This document shows, one piece after another, positions 6,503 through 13,188 of a stretch of DNA of 21,437 bases. Numbering within the stretch: the first letter of the stretch is position 1; each line of letters starts with the position of its first letter. The notes beneath the pieces are model-generated. The model made no database searches and had not been told where the DNA came from. It was given only the letters and a program-made list of their open reading frames with translations. The translations under genes and the position numbers were made by a program. The DNA is from a virus, in IMG/VR virus record IMGVR_UViG_3300008107_000684, positions 1-21,437 of that record. One strand, written 5' to 3'.

Positions 6503-7471
6503 TTAACTAAAGTCGATTTCGTATTTAGCGAACTGTTTTTTTAGGTGATCTTTAATTTCTCTATAAAGGTCCCAATCATCAGTTGCTGTAAGTGGTTTCC
6601 CGTCATACGACTCAAATGACGCAGTAAGTGAAATACTATAATCGGGGATGATGGTATTTGTTCGAGGGTCTATCAATGTTGCGGGATTATAGTCGTATTT
6701 GCTGGTTGAATATAGATATATACCATTACCCATACCCATTCGTAATACGTATGGTTTCCCTTTGTACATACCCTTGGATAATGCTTTGAGAATTACTTTT
6801 CCTCTTTTAACGGATCTTAATCTTTCCTCATCAAAATTATCAGAGAACTTAGCAATTAAGTTTTCAGGGATAACAAGTGTATTACGAATGGCCTGTCTTT
6901 GAAAACTATTTAAATCATTAAACGACTTAACCTCTTGTTTGGGTACGTCGAATATGTTTTCCTGTATTGTTTGTCCGTGACCGAAAAGAAACTTCATATC
7001 TAATTCCGTCATCAAAGTTTTTGCAACCTGACTTGGAATTACTTCTCTTAAATTAAAATTAAACGAACCATTGTCATACGTTCTAAACCCTTCGATTGGA
7101 TAATCCACATCTGGCATTGACATTGACATTTTACCATTACCTATGGCTTCATTGGTGAACAGGTGTAATCCATGTTTTATACCTAAGTTATATATGTGTA
7201 CAAAAATATCGAACATACATGTGGGACTTATTTGTGCACCTCCGTCTAATCTAAAATCAGGTAATATTCTTAAGTTACCCTCATGGGAACTACTTGAGCT
7301 GATTGCACATTTTGCTTCAGCGTTTTCAATTCTGAAGTCTAACGATGAAAAGTCTTTTGAAATTTTAAATATAGCCTCTTCAAAATCAACCTTACTATCA
7401 TTGAATTCAAATTCCTTCTTTGGTTCTTGGTTCTCCCCGTCTTCCATTAGTATGTCATACATCTTGATCAT
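6503..7471 (-). CDS. Hypothetical protein, 322 aa
   Basis: First of the - strand genes at the convergence. I do not recognise the family. The start at 7471 (MIKMYDILMEDGENQ) is preferred over an upstream TTG at 7492 that lies inside a repeat arm; 7462 (MYDILMED) is also possible. The N-terminus is acidic (about residues 9-30), followed by mixed alpha/beta sequence with a Ser-rich patch (AISSSSSHEG) and a Gly/Met-rich one (GMGNGIYLYS). The opening ILMED again contains L-M-E, as in the two tagged proteins, though the rest of the tag is not conserved. A repeat arm lies 14 bases upstream of the start. Confidence 0.7.
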   Translation of the reverse strand: MIKMYDILMEDGENQEPKKEFEFNDSKVDFEEAIFKISKDFSSLDFRIENAEAKCAISSSSSHEGNLRILPDFRLDGGAQISPTCMFDIFVHIYNLGIKHGLHLFTNEAIGNGKMSMSMPDVDYPIEGFRTYDNGSFNFNLREVIPSQVAKTLMTELDMKFLFGHGQTIQENIFDVPKQEVKSFNDLNSFQRQAIRNTLVIPENLIAKFSDNFDEERLRSVKRGKVILKALSKGMYKGKPYVLRMGMGNGIYLYSTSKYDYNPATLIDPRTNTIIPDYSISLTASFESYDGKPLTATDDWDLYREIKDHLKKQFAKYEIDFS

Positions 7472-7484
7472 AATAATAAATACT

Positions 7485-7500
7485 TTTGCCAAACAATATC
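7485..7500 (+). repeat. Single repeat arm upstream of a gene start
   Basis: TTTGCCAAACAATATC. In the - strand reading direction it precedes the ATG at 7471 by 13 bases. Confidence 0.7.
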
Positions 7501-7541
7501 TACCGTCTTCTTGGATCCTGAATCAGGAGACACTGTTTAAT

Positions 7542-7567
7542 AAAAAAATCCCAAGTGCAGACTTGGG
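7542..7567 (-). terminator. Intrinsic terminator
   Basis: On the - strand CCCAAG-TCTGCA-CTTGGG is followed by A and seven T. It lies downstream of the 7634-7822 gene; a longer alternative pairing AATCCCAA/TTGGGATT spans 7546-7585. Confidence 0.8.
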
Positions 7568-7633
7568 GGTCTACACGTTGGGATTTAACGACCGATATAT
7601 AATTAAAGGGCTTTAAAACCCTCAAATCATATA

Positions 7634-7822
7634 TTAGGCTGTTGCAAGGAGCTGATTGCGATAAGCAATTGCATTTCTCTTAGAAGAGAAATTCTTGCTG
7701 TATTTAGTTCCAGCTACACTTACACGTACACGATAGGATGAACCATCGAAGTACACATTGCTTGAAACCGGTACATAAGTAGTTTTAGTACGACGGTTTC
7801 GGTTGGTTGTTGATTTTTTCAT
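7634..7822 (-). CDS. Small basic AP2/Arm-like DNA-binding protein (likely)
   Basis: 62 residues, strongly basic. The N-terminus (TTNRNRRTKTTYVP) is disordered and Arg/Lys-rich. The core, SNVYFDGSSYRVRVSVAG then SKNFSSKRNAIAYRNQLL, reads as three beta strands and a helix, as in AP2 and integrase Arm-type DNA-binding domains. Proteins of this plan occur as stand-alone genes in phages, but their role is unclear. A weak promoter-like TATATTTT lies about 20 bases upstream; downstream is a strong terminator, so it may form a one-gene unit. Confidence 0.6.
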   Translation of the reverse strand: MKKSTTNRNRRTKTTYVPVSSNVYFDGSSYRVRVSVAGTKYSKNFSSKRNAIAYRNQLLATA

Positions 7823-7900
7823 ATAACATTTGGTTTATATTAAAATATAACATCCAAAAGTCATAAAAAAAAATATCCGGCAACTTTTTTTAAAAAAGTT

Positions 7901-7916
7901 TTTGCCAAGCAATATC
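7901..7916 (+). repeat. Single repeat arm, variant
   Basis: TTTGCCAAGCAATATC, one base from the core, between the 7634-7822 and 7935-8078 genes. Confidence 0.65.
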
Positions 7917-7934
7917 GCCCGATCATCTCCTCCC

Positions 7935-8078
7935 TCAGGGTTTCTTCTTATATCGAGAACCCCACTTGATGGACATGTATGCATCATACCTGTGTCTCTT
8001 CATCCCATTGAAGAGAAAGTACACAAAGTAGTAATCCCAAATCCATTCCAACTCTTTAAAGAACTTCTTCATAAGCAT
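7935..8078 (-). CDS. Small basic aromatic protein, 47 aa
   Basis: ATG at 8078, TGA at 7935-7937; a second ATG at 8072 is in frame. The N-terminal half is rich in Phe, Trp and Tyr (KKFFKELEWIWDYYFVYFLF), the C-terminal half is basic (KRHRYDAYMSIKWGSRYKKKP). It could be an amphipathic or membrane-associated peptide. A repeat arm ends 3 bases before the ATG. Coding is plausible from composition and fit between neighbours, but unproven. Confidence 0.55.
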   Translation of the reverse strand: MLMKKFFKELEWIWDYYFVYFLFNGMKRHRYDAYMSIKWGSRYKKKP

Positions 8079-8081
8079 AAT

Positions 8082-8097
8082 TTTGCCAAACAATATC
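8082..8097 (+). repeat. Single repeat arm abutting a start codon
   Basis: TTTGCCAAACAATATC, 3 bases upstream (in - strand sense) of the ATG at 8078. Confidence 0.7.
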
Positions 8098-8123
8098 CGA
8101 CAGACTCATCCTGATCTGAACCG

Positions 8124-8324
8124 TCAGATATTATTATGATACTCGAGATCTTCTTTGTTTATTGATTCAAGATTGAACTCATCGTACAATTGTTTCAGGA
8201 CCCTGAGTTCACCTTCAGATCGATACTCTTCTTCAGGGCTGTCGAAATATCCTAAATCAATTCTGTTTGTTAATGAGTCGATCTTAGTAACGATCCACAA
8301 CATTAAAATGGGTTTATTTATCAT
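8124..8324 (-). CDS. Hypothetical protein, 66 aa
   Basis: Begins MINKPILMLWIVTKIDS and continues with an acidic helical part (SPEEEYRSEGELRVLKQLYDEF). The strand-rich start and acidic helix suggest a small soluble domain. No family recognised. It lies downstream of the terminator at 8354-8379, so it should have its own promoter, but none matching the consensus was found. Confidence 0.55.
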   Translation of the reverse strand: MINKPILMLWIVTKIDSLTNRIDLGYFDSPEEEYRSEGELRVLKQLYDEFNLESINKEDLEYHNNI

Positions 8325-8353
8325 GATATAATAGTTTTACAATTTTATGGGAC

Positions 8354-8379
8354 AAAAAAAAGGACTCTTGTTAGAGTCC
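8354..8379 (-). terminator. Intrinsic terminator of the 8.4-12.4 kb operon
   Basis: GGACTC-TAACAA-GAGTCC followed by eight T on the - strand. The stop codon of the 8371-8958 gene lies in the hairpin loop. Confidence 0.85.
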
Positions 8380-8958
8380 GTGTAAAGCTGGATGAATCTT
8401 TCCTTTTACTCCCCTTGGTCGATACTTACCCTCCTCATCGATGTAGAAGTCAATAATCAATCCAACCACCTTACGGTTAACTCTTGCCACATACAGTGTA
8501 TATGACCCATCTCCAATTCCTGAACGAGTCACCACACCATTTTCATATGAACCCCACTCAAGTTTTGCTAAAGTGATCTTACACATCTTCAGGTACCAAT
8601 CGTCCCCGTCTTTGGTGACAGGAAGCTCGAACGGTCTTCCATCATATGTTTCTGTTGGTACATCCATATCAATACCGTCGACTCTGTAAGTTTCCTTACT
8701 GAAGATACCGGCCTGACCTGAATCAACACCAATCTCAGCAGAATACTTTCTCCACGTGAGATCCTGATCAAGATAATCCTCGTGGATAGCTGTTAGATAC
8801 GCAATTCTGTTGCCCCAACCATCTGTTTCCATTTCAGTGGCATTAGCAACATAGGATCCAGGTAATACATTCTTTACAATGGCTTGGCACCAAGTTGGAA
8901 TGGTGTAGCAGGGATCGGATACTACTACTTCTTTTCCGAGTGTGATTTTGTTTGTCAT
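8371..8958 (-). CDS. DUF4241-like protein
   Basis: 195 residues. DPCY at 15-18, a Trp-Gly pair with RIAYLTAIH (48-59) and VDSGQAGIF (78-86) are hallmarks I associate with the DUF4241 family, whose function is unknown. The start at 8958 falls in TTCGTATGAC, the reverse complement of the GTCATACGAA word found repeatedly in this window's non-coding DNA; the ATG of that word is the start codon. It is the last gene of a long - strand run and its stop lies in the loop of the terminator hairpin. Confidence 0.7.
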   Translation of the reverse strand: MTNKITLGKEVVVSDPCYTIPTWCQAIVKNVLPGSYVANATEMETDGWGNRIAYLTAIHEDYLDQDLTWRKYSAEIGVDSGQAGIFSKETYRVDGIDMDVPTETYDGRPFELPVTKDGDDWYLKMCKITLAKLEWGSYENGVVTRSGIGDGSYTLYVARVNRKVVGLIIDFYIDEEGKYRPRGVKGKIHPALHGL

Positions 8959-8963
8959 ACGAA

Positions 8964-9194
8964 TCAGGGTTTTAATGTTTCTAATATTCTTTCGTAAATC
9001 TTTCTTGTTAAAGAACTGTCCACTGTTCCACCAGGTATTACACGGTCCCTACAGACGATATCACCTGATAAACAATCAACCTCTTTTACCAAAACAGAAT
9101 CAAAAAGTATTGGAGATGGGAATCTAACAATACCCTTTGTTCCTTTTGATAATCCAACTTGGAGTGCTTCATTTCTAAGCTCTAAGAATTCCAT
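8964..9194 (-). CDS. Hypothetical protein, 76 aa
   Basis: A small soluble protein with helical ends (MEFLELRNEALQVG and RKIYERILETLKP) and a strand-rich centre (FDSVLVKEVDCLSGDIVCRD). No family recognised. Its stop is 5 bases from the next start, so it is co-transcribed with the DUF4241-like gene. Confidence 0.6.
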   Translation of the reverse strand: MEFLELRNEALQVGLSKGTKGIVRFPSPILFDSVLVKEVDCLSGDIVCRDRVIPGGTVDSSLTRKIYERILETLKP

Positions 9195-9230
9195 ATGATA
9201 AAGGTATTACATTAACTGGAATATTCCAAA

Positions 9231-9731
9231 TTAATTTGTGATATTTTTATAGATGCTTTCGTACTTCTTGATATTCTCCTGAATTTCAACATCCATAGCT
9301 TTTACTAACTTGGAATATGCTTTATCCATAAAGTCCTGATTGCCAGACAATTTATCAAGATCACCGTCCCAAAACTCGAGGTTATCTACAATGACACGTA
9401 TATCCTTAGTTGTCTTATCAGTTCTAAAAAATGGACAACGAGCGTAGATATATTCATTACGTACTATGTTGAGCTTGATGTCATCGTTCGTCAGATTTTC
9501 CTTGGACCTGATTTGCATGATGATCACTTCAAGATCAGCAAGTTGCTGAATCTCTGTCTTTGTCTTCGTGATTAGATCCTGATATGATTTAACAAACTGA
9601 CCCAACTTCTTGGATTCCTTATTTGCCAGTGAACTTCCATAATCCATGAACCTGTCGTAAGAACTTTTTTCTTTTTCATTACCTACGACATTTACAAACA
9701 CACCTTCGATGTTCTTGTTTACTCTACCCAT
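9231..9731 (-). CDS. Hypothetical coiled-coil protein, 166 aa
   Basis: Central helices with heptad spacing (GQFVKSYQDLITKTKTEIQQ, then LADLEVIIMQIRSK) suggest a coiled coil, with a second helical region near the C-terminus (KAMDVEIQENIKKYESIYKN). No enzyme motif seen. Inside it, 9340-9351 carries TTGCCAGACAAT, the variant repeat arm, here in coding sequence. Confidence 0.65.
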   Translation of the reverse strand: MGRVNKNIEGVFVNVVGNEKEKSSYDRFMDYGSSLANKESKKLGQFVKSYQDLITKTKTEIQQLADLEVIIMQIRSKENLTNDDIKLNIVRNEYIYARCPFFRTDKTTKDIRVIVDNLEFWDGDLDKLSGNQDFMDKAYSKLVKAMDVEIQENIKKYESIYKNITN

Positions 9732-9754
9732 AATTGCAGTTTTTGTTTTTTGTT

Positions 9755-9952
9755 TTAAAAATTATTTTGCCAAACAATATTGGACATCTCCTCAGATCTG
9801 TTGTTCTTGAGATGTTCAATGTACTCGAGAAACGTCATTCCGAATCCATTCGGAACATCGTGCAACCTCCTACCGACATTGAATTCGTTAATCCAATCTT
9901 GTTCCGATGGTTGATCCACGGGATACGTGCTTGTCATGATGTTAATACTCAT
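9755..9952 (-). CDS. Hypothetical protein, 65 aa, ending in a repeat arm
   Basis: Begins MSINIMTSTYPVDQPSEQDW, with a short central helix (MTFLEYIEHLKNN). The last eight residues, NIVWQNNF, are encoded by the repeat arm at 9766-9780. The rest of the gene may therefore have been extended or trimmed when the repeat arrived. No family recognised. Confidence 0.5.
   Translation of the reverse strand: MSINIMTSTYPVDQPSEQDWINEFNVGRRLHDVPNGFGMTFLEYIEHLKNNRSEEMSNIVWQNNF
9766..9780 (+). repeat. Repeat arm inside a gene's 3' end
   Basis: TTTGCCAAACAATAT, read by the 9755-9952 gene as NIVWQN and lying about 35 bases before the start of the 9231-9731 gene. Confidence 0.7.
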
Positions 9953-9962
9953 TTGTTATGAT

Positions 9963-10193
9963 TTAACGGTTATAAATTTTTTTATATTCCTTATCGGTCA
10001 AGAACCTGAAAGGTGAAGTAATCTTCTTACCAAGAAGCAAGAGTCCCATCACATGGTCAATTTTCTCGATGTCATCAATAAGAGCTCGATTACCCTGTGC
10101 AGGATGTTTGATGTTGTTGATTGTTGTGTACAATCTTTCTTCGATGGAATCAACTACATAAGTTGACTCGAAGGTTTCTTTTTTCTTTGCCAT
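9963..10193 (-). CDS. Hypothetical protein, 76 aa
   Basis: Begins MAKKKETFESTYVVDSIEER. Helical and basic, with GLLLLGKKITSPFRFLTDKE near the C-terminus. No family recognised. It lies 12 bases after the upstream gene's stop and 10 bases before the next start, within the operon. Confidence 0.6.
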   Translation of the reverse strand: MAKKKETFESTYVVDSIEERLYTTINNIKHPAQGNRALIDDIEKIDHVMGLLLLGKKITSPFRFLTDKEYKKIYNR

Positions 10194-10205
10194 GGTTTTT
10201 TGTTT

Positions 10206-10616
10206 TTAAAATTTAGTTACGAAAAGTTTATAATCAACTGTACCGATTTCAATGAAACTAAGGTTATCCGCATTTACACTATCATTATAAATCCAATTGG
10301 GATTCTCTCTCGGATTATATTTCAACCTAACACACATGGAGTACGTGTCATACGGATCAAACCCATCAAACTTTACATCTATCGAATCACACAAGATCCA
10401 TGCACAAACTGTCTTGTGTTCACCGTCAAAGATCTTCTGTGCGGTCTTCTTATTGTTCTTGAGTGTACATCCTTTCATCACGAGCTGCGTTGATGTAGGT
10501 GATACATATTCCACCTCACCAGATGGATACTGTATTTTCCATTTCATATAATTCTGACCTCGCCCAAGATTAAAACGAACTTTAATTTTCTTGCTCATGT
10601 TTTTGATCTGTGTCAT
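10206..10616 (-). CDS. Conserved phage-type hypothetical protein, 136 aa
   Basis: The start is placed at 10616 (MTQIKNMSKK) because it is 21 bases from the -7 box at 10637-10644, the spacing seen in other units; an ATG at 10667 would lie upstream of the promoter. The ATG again lies inside a GTCATACGAA word. The sequence has strand-rich segments (RGQNYMKWKIQYPSG), a TAQKIFDGEHKTVCAWILCD stretch and a C-terminal beta region. I have a general impression of similar phage proteins of unknown function, but name none. Confidence 0.7.
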   Translation of the reverse strand: MTQIKNMSKKIKVRFNLGRGQNYMKWKIQYPSGEVEYVSPTSTQLVMKGCTLKNNKKTAQKIFDGEHKTVCAWILCDSIDVKFDGFDPYDTYSMCVRLKYNPRENPNWIYNDSVNADNLSFIEIGTVDYKLFVTKF

Positions 10617-10636
10617 ACGAATAATATTAGGAGTTA

Positions 10637-10668
10637 CAAAGATATAACAGGGATACGAATATACCAAA
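10637..10668 (-). promoter_or_regulatory. Internal promoter with overlapping inverted repeat
   Basis: TATCTTTG (10637-10644 on + coordinates) and TTTG (10665-10668) are 20 bases apart on the - strand. A 12-base perfect inverted repeat (10644-10655 and 10671-10682) overlaps the promoter. Confidence 0.7.
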
Positions 10669-10682
10669 TATATCCCTGTTAT
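10644..10682. promoter_or_regulatory. Operator-like 12-base inverted repeat
   Basis: ATAACAGGGATA and TATCCCTGTTAT, exact inverses, are separated by 15 bases that hold the -33 element. On the + strand a T-run follows, so it could instead terminate + strand transcripts. It lies between the GP88-like gene and the 136-residue gene. Confidence 0.55.
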
Positions 10683-10691
10683 TTTTTTATA

Positions 10692-11450
10692 TTATTGGAT
10701 TACAAATTTATTTGTATCCACGAGTTTATTTCGGACCCGTTTAAATTTCAAACCGACAATGACGTTTTTATCATCTCTGTACCTCATGTCATAAAGATCT
10801 CCATTGATTACAGGACGACCCCAAAAGGTTTCGGGTACATCTTTAAAAACTACCGCCACCCTGATGTCATTGTTCAACATACTAATACAGTCCTGAAAAT
10901 TAGAACCACTGTAGGAAAATGTGATATCATAATTCGGATACTTCTTTACCAACTCCAAACGTTTAGCAACCTTTGTGTAATCGTAAAATTGAACGTCAGA
11001 AAAGATCTCCAAAATATTTTGTTTGCGACCGTCAACATCTAAGTAAAATGATTCAGGTGAGATGTCACTCGTGTTATTCAGACGTACACTGAAATGAAGA
11101 TCTTCATTGATCGATCTTTGCCAGGCATTATAGATCTCATCGATCATCCACTTCATAAAGAATTCTCGATGTTCAAAAAACAGTTTTGTCTTCTTGATTC
11201 GTGATGCATTAATCTTGTTCTCCTTAACGTCCATTTTATTACGCCCTGATTCATTCAAACACAATTGTGTACATTCAGGGGTCCTTTTCGGACAAACTTC
11301 GTATCCACTCATTTTAGCAGGTGCGAGATAAAGTGTGTAAACAAGTTCGTCATACTTATAAGCTTTCTCATGTTTGGTCGAATTGTTAACCATTCCGAGG
11401 TATGACAAACCTGTCAACTTCTTTGCTTGTGCAATTGATTTGTATTCCAT
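10692..11450 (-). CDS. GP88-like phage protein
   Basis: 252 residues from 11450. That ATG is 19 bases from the -7 box; an upstream start at 11471 would overlap the box. Features of the GP88 (gene product 88) family: LYLAPAKMSGYEVCP (41-54), three Cys (C53, C60, C64) in a CP-x-C-x-CL arrangement, VRLNNTSDI (122-130) and FYDYTK (155-160). The family is widespread in phages; its biochemical role is not established. It could be a metal-binding enzyme, since the Cys cluster is conserved, but I infer no reaction. Confidence 0.75.
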   Translation of the reverse strand: MEYKSIAQAKKLTGLSYLGMVNNSTKHEKAYKYDELVYTLYLAPAKMSGYEVCPKRTPECTQLCLNESGRNKMDVKENKINASRIKKTKLFFEHREFFMKWMIDEIYNAWQRSINEDLHFSVRLNNTSDISPESFYLDVDGRKQNILEIFSDVQFYDYTKVAKRLELVKKYPNYDITFSYSGSNFQDCISMLNNDIRVAVVFKDVPETFWGRPVINGDLYDMRYRDDKNVIVGLKFKRVRNKLVDTNKFVIQ

Positions 11451-11468
11451 ATAATTTGATTTGTGATA

Positions 11469-11500
11469 CAAAGATATAAATTTTATTTAATTCTACAAAA
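11469..11500 (-). promoter_or_regulatory. Promoter of the GP88-like gene
   Basis: TATCTTTG (11469-11476) and a TTTG at 11496-11499 on the - strand, spaced 19 bases. It begins just after the upstream gene's stop (11501). Confidence 0.65.
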
Positions 11501-12112
11501 TTAATCCTCAGCTTTAGCAACTTCCTGCATGTCCTCAATAAATTGTGCAACAGATTTAGGGAGTTGTTTCAGGTCATATGACTTGATCATTTTAACAGGT
11601 GAATACTCTCCCTCATTTTTCATGTGATAAAATCTATCTTCTTTAGTTAAAGGATTTGTATTAAAACCCTCATAGATCTCGAAAGTATTCTTATCAAGGT
11701 CGATAACATAAGCCCACTCACAGAACAAACTATCTGCAGCAAAATCCTCGCTATTGTTCAGCCAAATAAGTTTATCCGTGTCATCCTCATAAACCATGTT
11801 CAAAATATTTGCACCATTGTCACGAGTAAGGAGTGGATATTTTTTATGATACTTTTGTGCTTGTTCACCATTCATCCAACCATCAGAAGCGTCGATTTTT
11901 GCCAGAAAATTTTCCATCTCCTTTTGCTTCCGTGGACTCTTTTCAATAAATCGGCAACGTTCCAAAGTTTGTTTAAACTTTTCCATGTCGGAGTTCAACA
12001 AAAATTCTACAACTGTTACCCCTTGTCCTGATGGATACCCATCCCATTGTCCGTACTGTGCGATCTTGGTTTCTCCGTTTGAGATTACCATCGTGAGGTT
12101 TCTTGTTCCCAT
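11501..12112 (-). CDS. GTRNLT-type conserved hypothetical protein
   Basis: 203 residues. The N-terminus MGTRNLTMVISNGE followed by AQYGQWDGYPSGQG is a strongly conserved pattern I associate with a widespread phage family of unknown function. The C-terminus is helical (PKSVAQFIEDMQEVAKAED). It follows the 12125-12445 gene after 12 bases and should be co-transcribed from the promoter at 12466. Confidence 0.7.
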   Translation of the reverse strand: MGTRNLTMVISNGETKIAQYGQWDGYPSGQGVTVVEFLLNSDMEKFKQTLERCRFIEKSPRKQKEMENFLAKIDASDGWMNGEQAQKYHKKYPLLTRDNGANILNMVYEDDTDKLIWLNNSEDFAADSLFCEWAYVIDLDKNTFEIYEGFNTNPLTKEDRFYHMKNEGEYSPVKMIKSYDLKQLPKSVAQFIEDMQEVAKAED

Positions 12113-12124
12113 GTGTGTGTTTAT

Positions 12125-12445
12125 TTAAAGTAAAGCAATGATTTGTTTTCTTTTATCTACGTATTTTACAAGTCGTTTGATAAATGCATCGGCACCCTGT
12201 TTGCTCTTGAAGTAAGCAAAGAATTGACAGTACTCACTATCCTCGTCCGCAGATTTAGTAAGAACTTTGTTTTCTTTAAGACGTTCAACAACATCGTAAT
12301 TACTTTCGCAGTTGTCAAATGTTTCGAGTGCTCTAAGATCTGCAGTGACGGTCCAATGTTTGTCATCACTACCCTTGTACGGTTTCAAACTTTCAGCCTT
12401 AAATGATCTCCCTTCTGTTGAGAGAGAATAGAATACTTTGTCCAT
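12125..12445 (-). CDS. Hypothetical protein, 106 aa
   Basis: Begins MDKVFYSLSTEGRSFKAESL. A ferredoxin-like alternation of strands and helices is plausible (DKHWTVTADLRALETFDN, then FFAYFKSKQGADAFIKRL), but no motif confirms it. It is the first gene after the promoter at 12466-12497. Confidence 0.65.
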   Translation of the reverse strand: MDKVFYSLSTEGRSFKAESLKPYKGSDDKHWTVTADLRALETFDNCESNYDVVERLKENKVLTKSADEDSEYCQFFAYFKSKQGADAFIKRLVKYVDKRKQIIALL

Positions 12446-12465
12446 GGTTATAATGTTTTAGGATA

Positions 12466-12523
12466 CAAATATACTACGTATAAATTGATAATCCAAATTT
12501 AATTTGTTAAAATTTTGTGAAGG
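12466..12523 (-). promoter_or_regulatory. Promoter with upstream box
   Basis: On the - strand: TATATTTG (12466-12473), TTTG (12494-12497), spacing 20. The box TGTTAAAATTTTGTGAAGG (+ strand) is at 12505-12523, 7 bases upstream of the -33 element. ATG 21 bases downstream. Confidence 0.8.
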
Positions 12524-12549
12524 TGAATTCACCTGTGCCGGGATTCGTT

Positions 12550-12604
12550 GATATTGTCTGGCAAGTCGAGTAGATCCCGTCCAACCTATTTGCCAAACAA
12601 TATC
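12550..12604. repeat. Palindromic island 2
   Basis: Arms GATATTGTCTGGCAAG and TTTGCCAAACAATATC around a 23-base spacer. 12578-12611 is identical to 14899-14932 of island 4, and spacer piece TCGAGTAGATC occurs inverted in island 3. Confidence 0.8.
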
Positions 12605-12647
12605 CTTAGCTGTTGCTGCGCACAGTAGAAGATGAGGTAACAGCAAT

Positions 12648-12675
12648 AAAAAACCCCCTGAAACCAGGGGGTTTT
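12648..12675 (-). terminator. Intrinsic terminator
   Basis: CCCCCTG/CAGGGGG stem around a 4-base loop, extended by A/T pairs and followed by T-rich sequence on the - strand. Ends the unit of the 12711-12944 gene. Confidence 0.85.
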
Positions 12676-12710
12676 GACACTTACTAAACCATTAGAAAAA
12701 AAACCAAATG

Positions 12711-12944
12711 TTACTTCTTTTTCACAGTAACGATTTCGAATAGGTTCTTATAGTTGTTATTTATAATTTCATCTTGGTACATCATAGCATCATCTAATGA
12801 AAGTTTGGACTTTGATATTTCCCAATTCTTCTTTGTTTTAGATGTCCATACTTCCCAATACTTTTTCGCATCGTCTAATTTGATACGAACGAAAACTTGT
12901 TTGGAGTGATCAAACAATGCTTTTCTTTTTTCTGGTTCTACCAT
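12711..12944 (-). CDS. Hypothetical basic protein, 77 aa
   Basis: The start at 12944 (MVEPEKRKALFDH) is 22 bases from a TACTTTTG -7 box (12966-12973); an ATG at 12968 would overlap that box and was not chosen. Basic protein with Trp pairs (KKYWEVWTSKTKKNWEISKS) and a helical C-terminal part (SLDDAMMYQDEIINN). No family recognised. A single-gene unit with its own terminator. Confidence 0.65.
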   Translation of the reverse strand: MVEPEKRKALFDHSKQVFVRIKLDDAKKYWEVWTSKTKKNWEISKSKLSLDDAMMYQDEIINNNYKNLFEIVTVKKK

Positions 12945-12965
12945 ACGTTTGTTTTTTTGGTTATG

Positions 12966-12996
12966 CAAAAGTAGTGAAATATATTAAATAAACAAT
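12966..12996 (-). promoter_or_regulatory. Promoter, weak -33
   Basis: TACTTTTG at 12966-12973 fits TAnnTTTG. ATTG at 12993-12996 is a partial -33, about 19-20 bases away. No upstream box of the usual form. Confidence 0.55.
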
Positions 12997-13076
12997 AAAA
13001 TATTTTAAATGTTTAATTTTAGGTAAAAAAAAACTAAACAAATCTTTTATCTAATTGATTACCATTGTCATACGAA

Positions 13077-13088
13077 TTGCCAAACAAC
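13077..13088 (+). repeat. Single repeat arm with GTCATACGA
   Basis: TTGCCAAACAAC, preceded immediately by GTCATACGAA at 13067. No second arm nearby. Confidence 0.6.
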
Positions 13089-13132
13089 TTGTGCGATCGG
13101 ATTTCCCGCTGCGGGTTTTAGGTAATACAAAT

Positions 13133-13157
13133 AAAAAGGGACACCTTTCGGTGCCCC
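13133..13157 (-). terminator. Intrinsic terminator
   Basis: GGGGCACC-GAAA-GGTGTCCC followed by five T on the - strand. Ends the ParB-like gene unit. Confidence 0.85.
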
Positions 13158-13188
13158 TCTGTTCTTACTAACACTATTCACAACAAAC

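Noticed and set aside
7472-7492. TTG start at 7492 for the 6503-7471 gene
   Set aside because: The TTG lies inside a repeat arm and adds only MAKVFII; the ATG at 7471 starts a more natural N-terminus.
10644-10655. Homing-endonuclease-like target (ATAACAGGG)
   Set aside because: Only a short piece matches known sites and no endonuclease gene is nearby.
12550-12604. Integron attC-like site
   Set aside because: Arms and spacers resemble the architecture, but the outer ends do not show the RYYYAAC...GTTRRRY order, and no integrase was seen.
12458-12646. - strand open frame across island 2
   Set aside because: It crosses both arms of a palindrome and the promoter region; coding there is unlikely.
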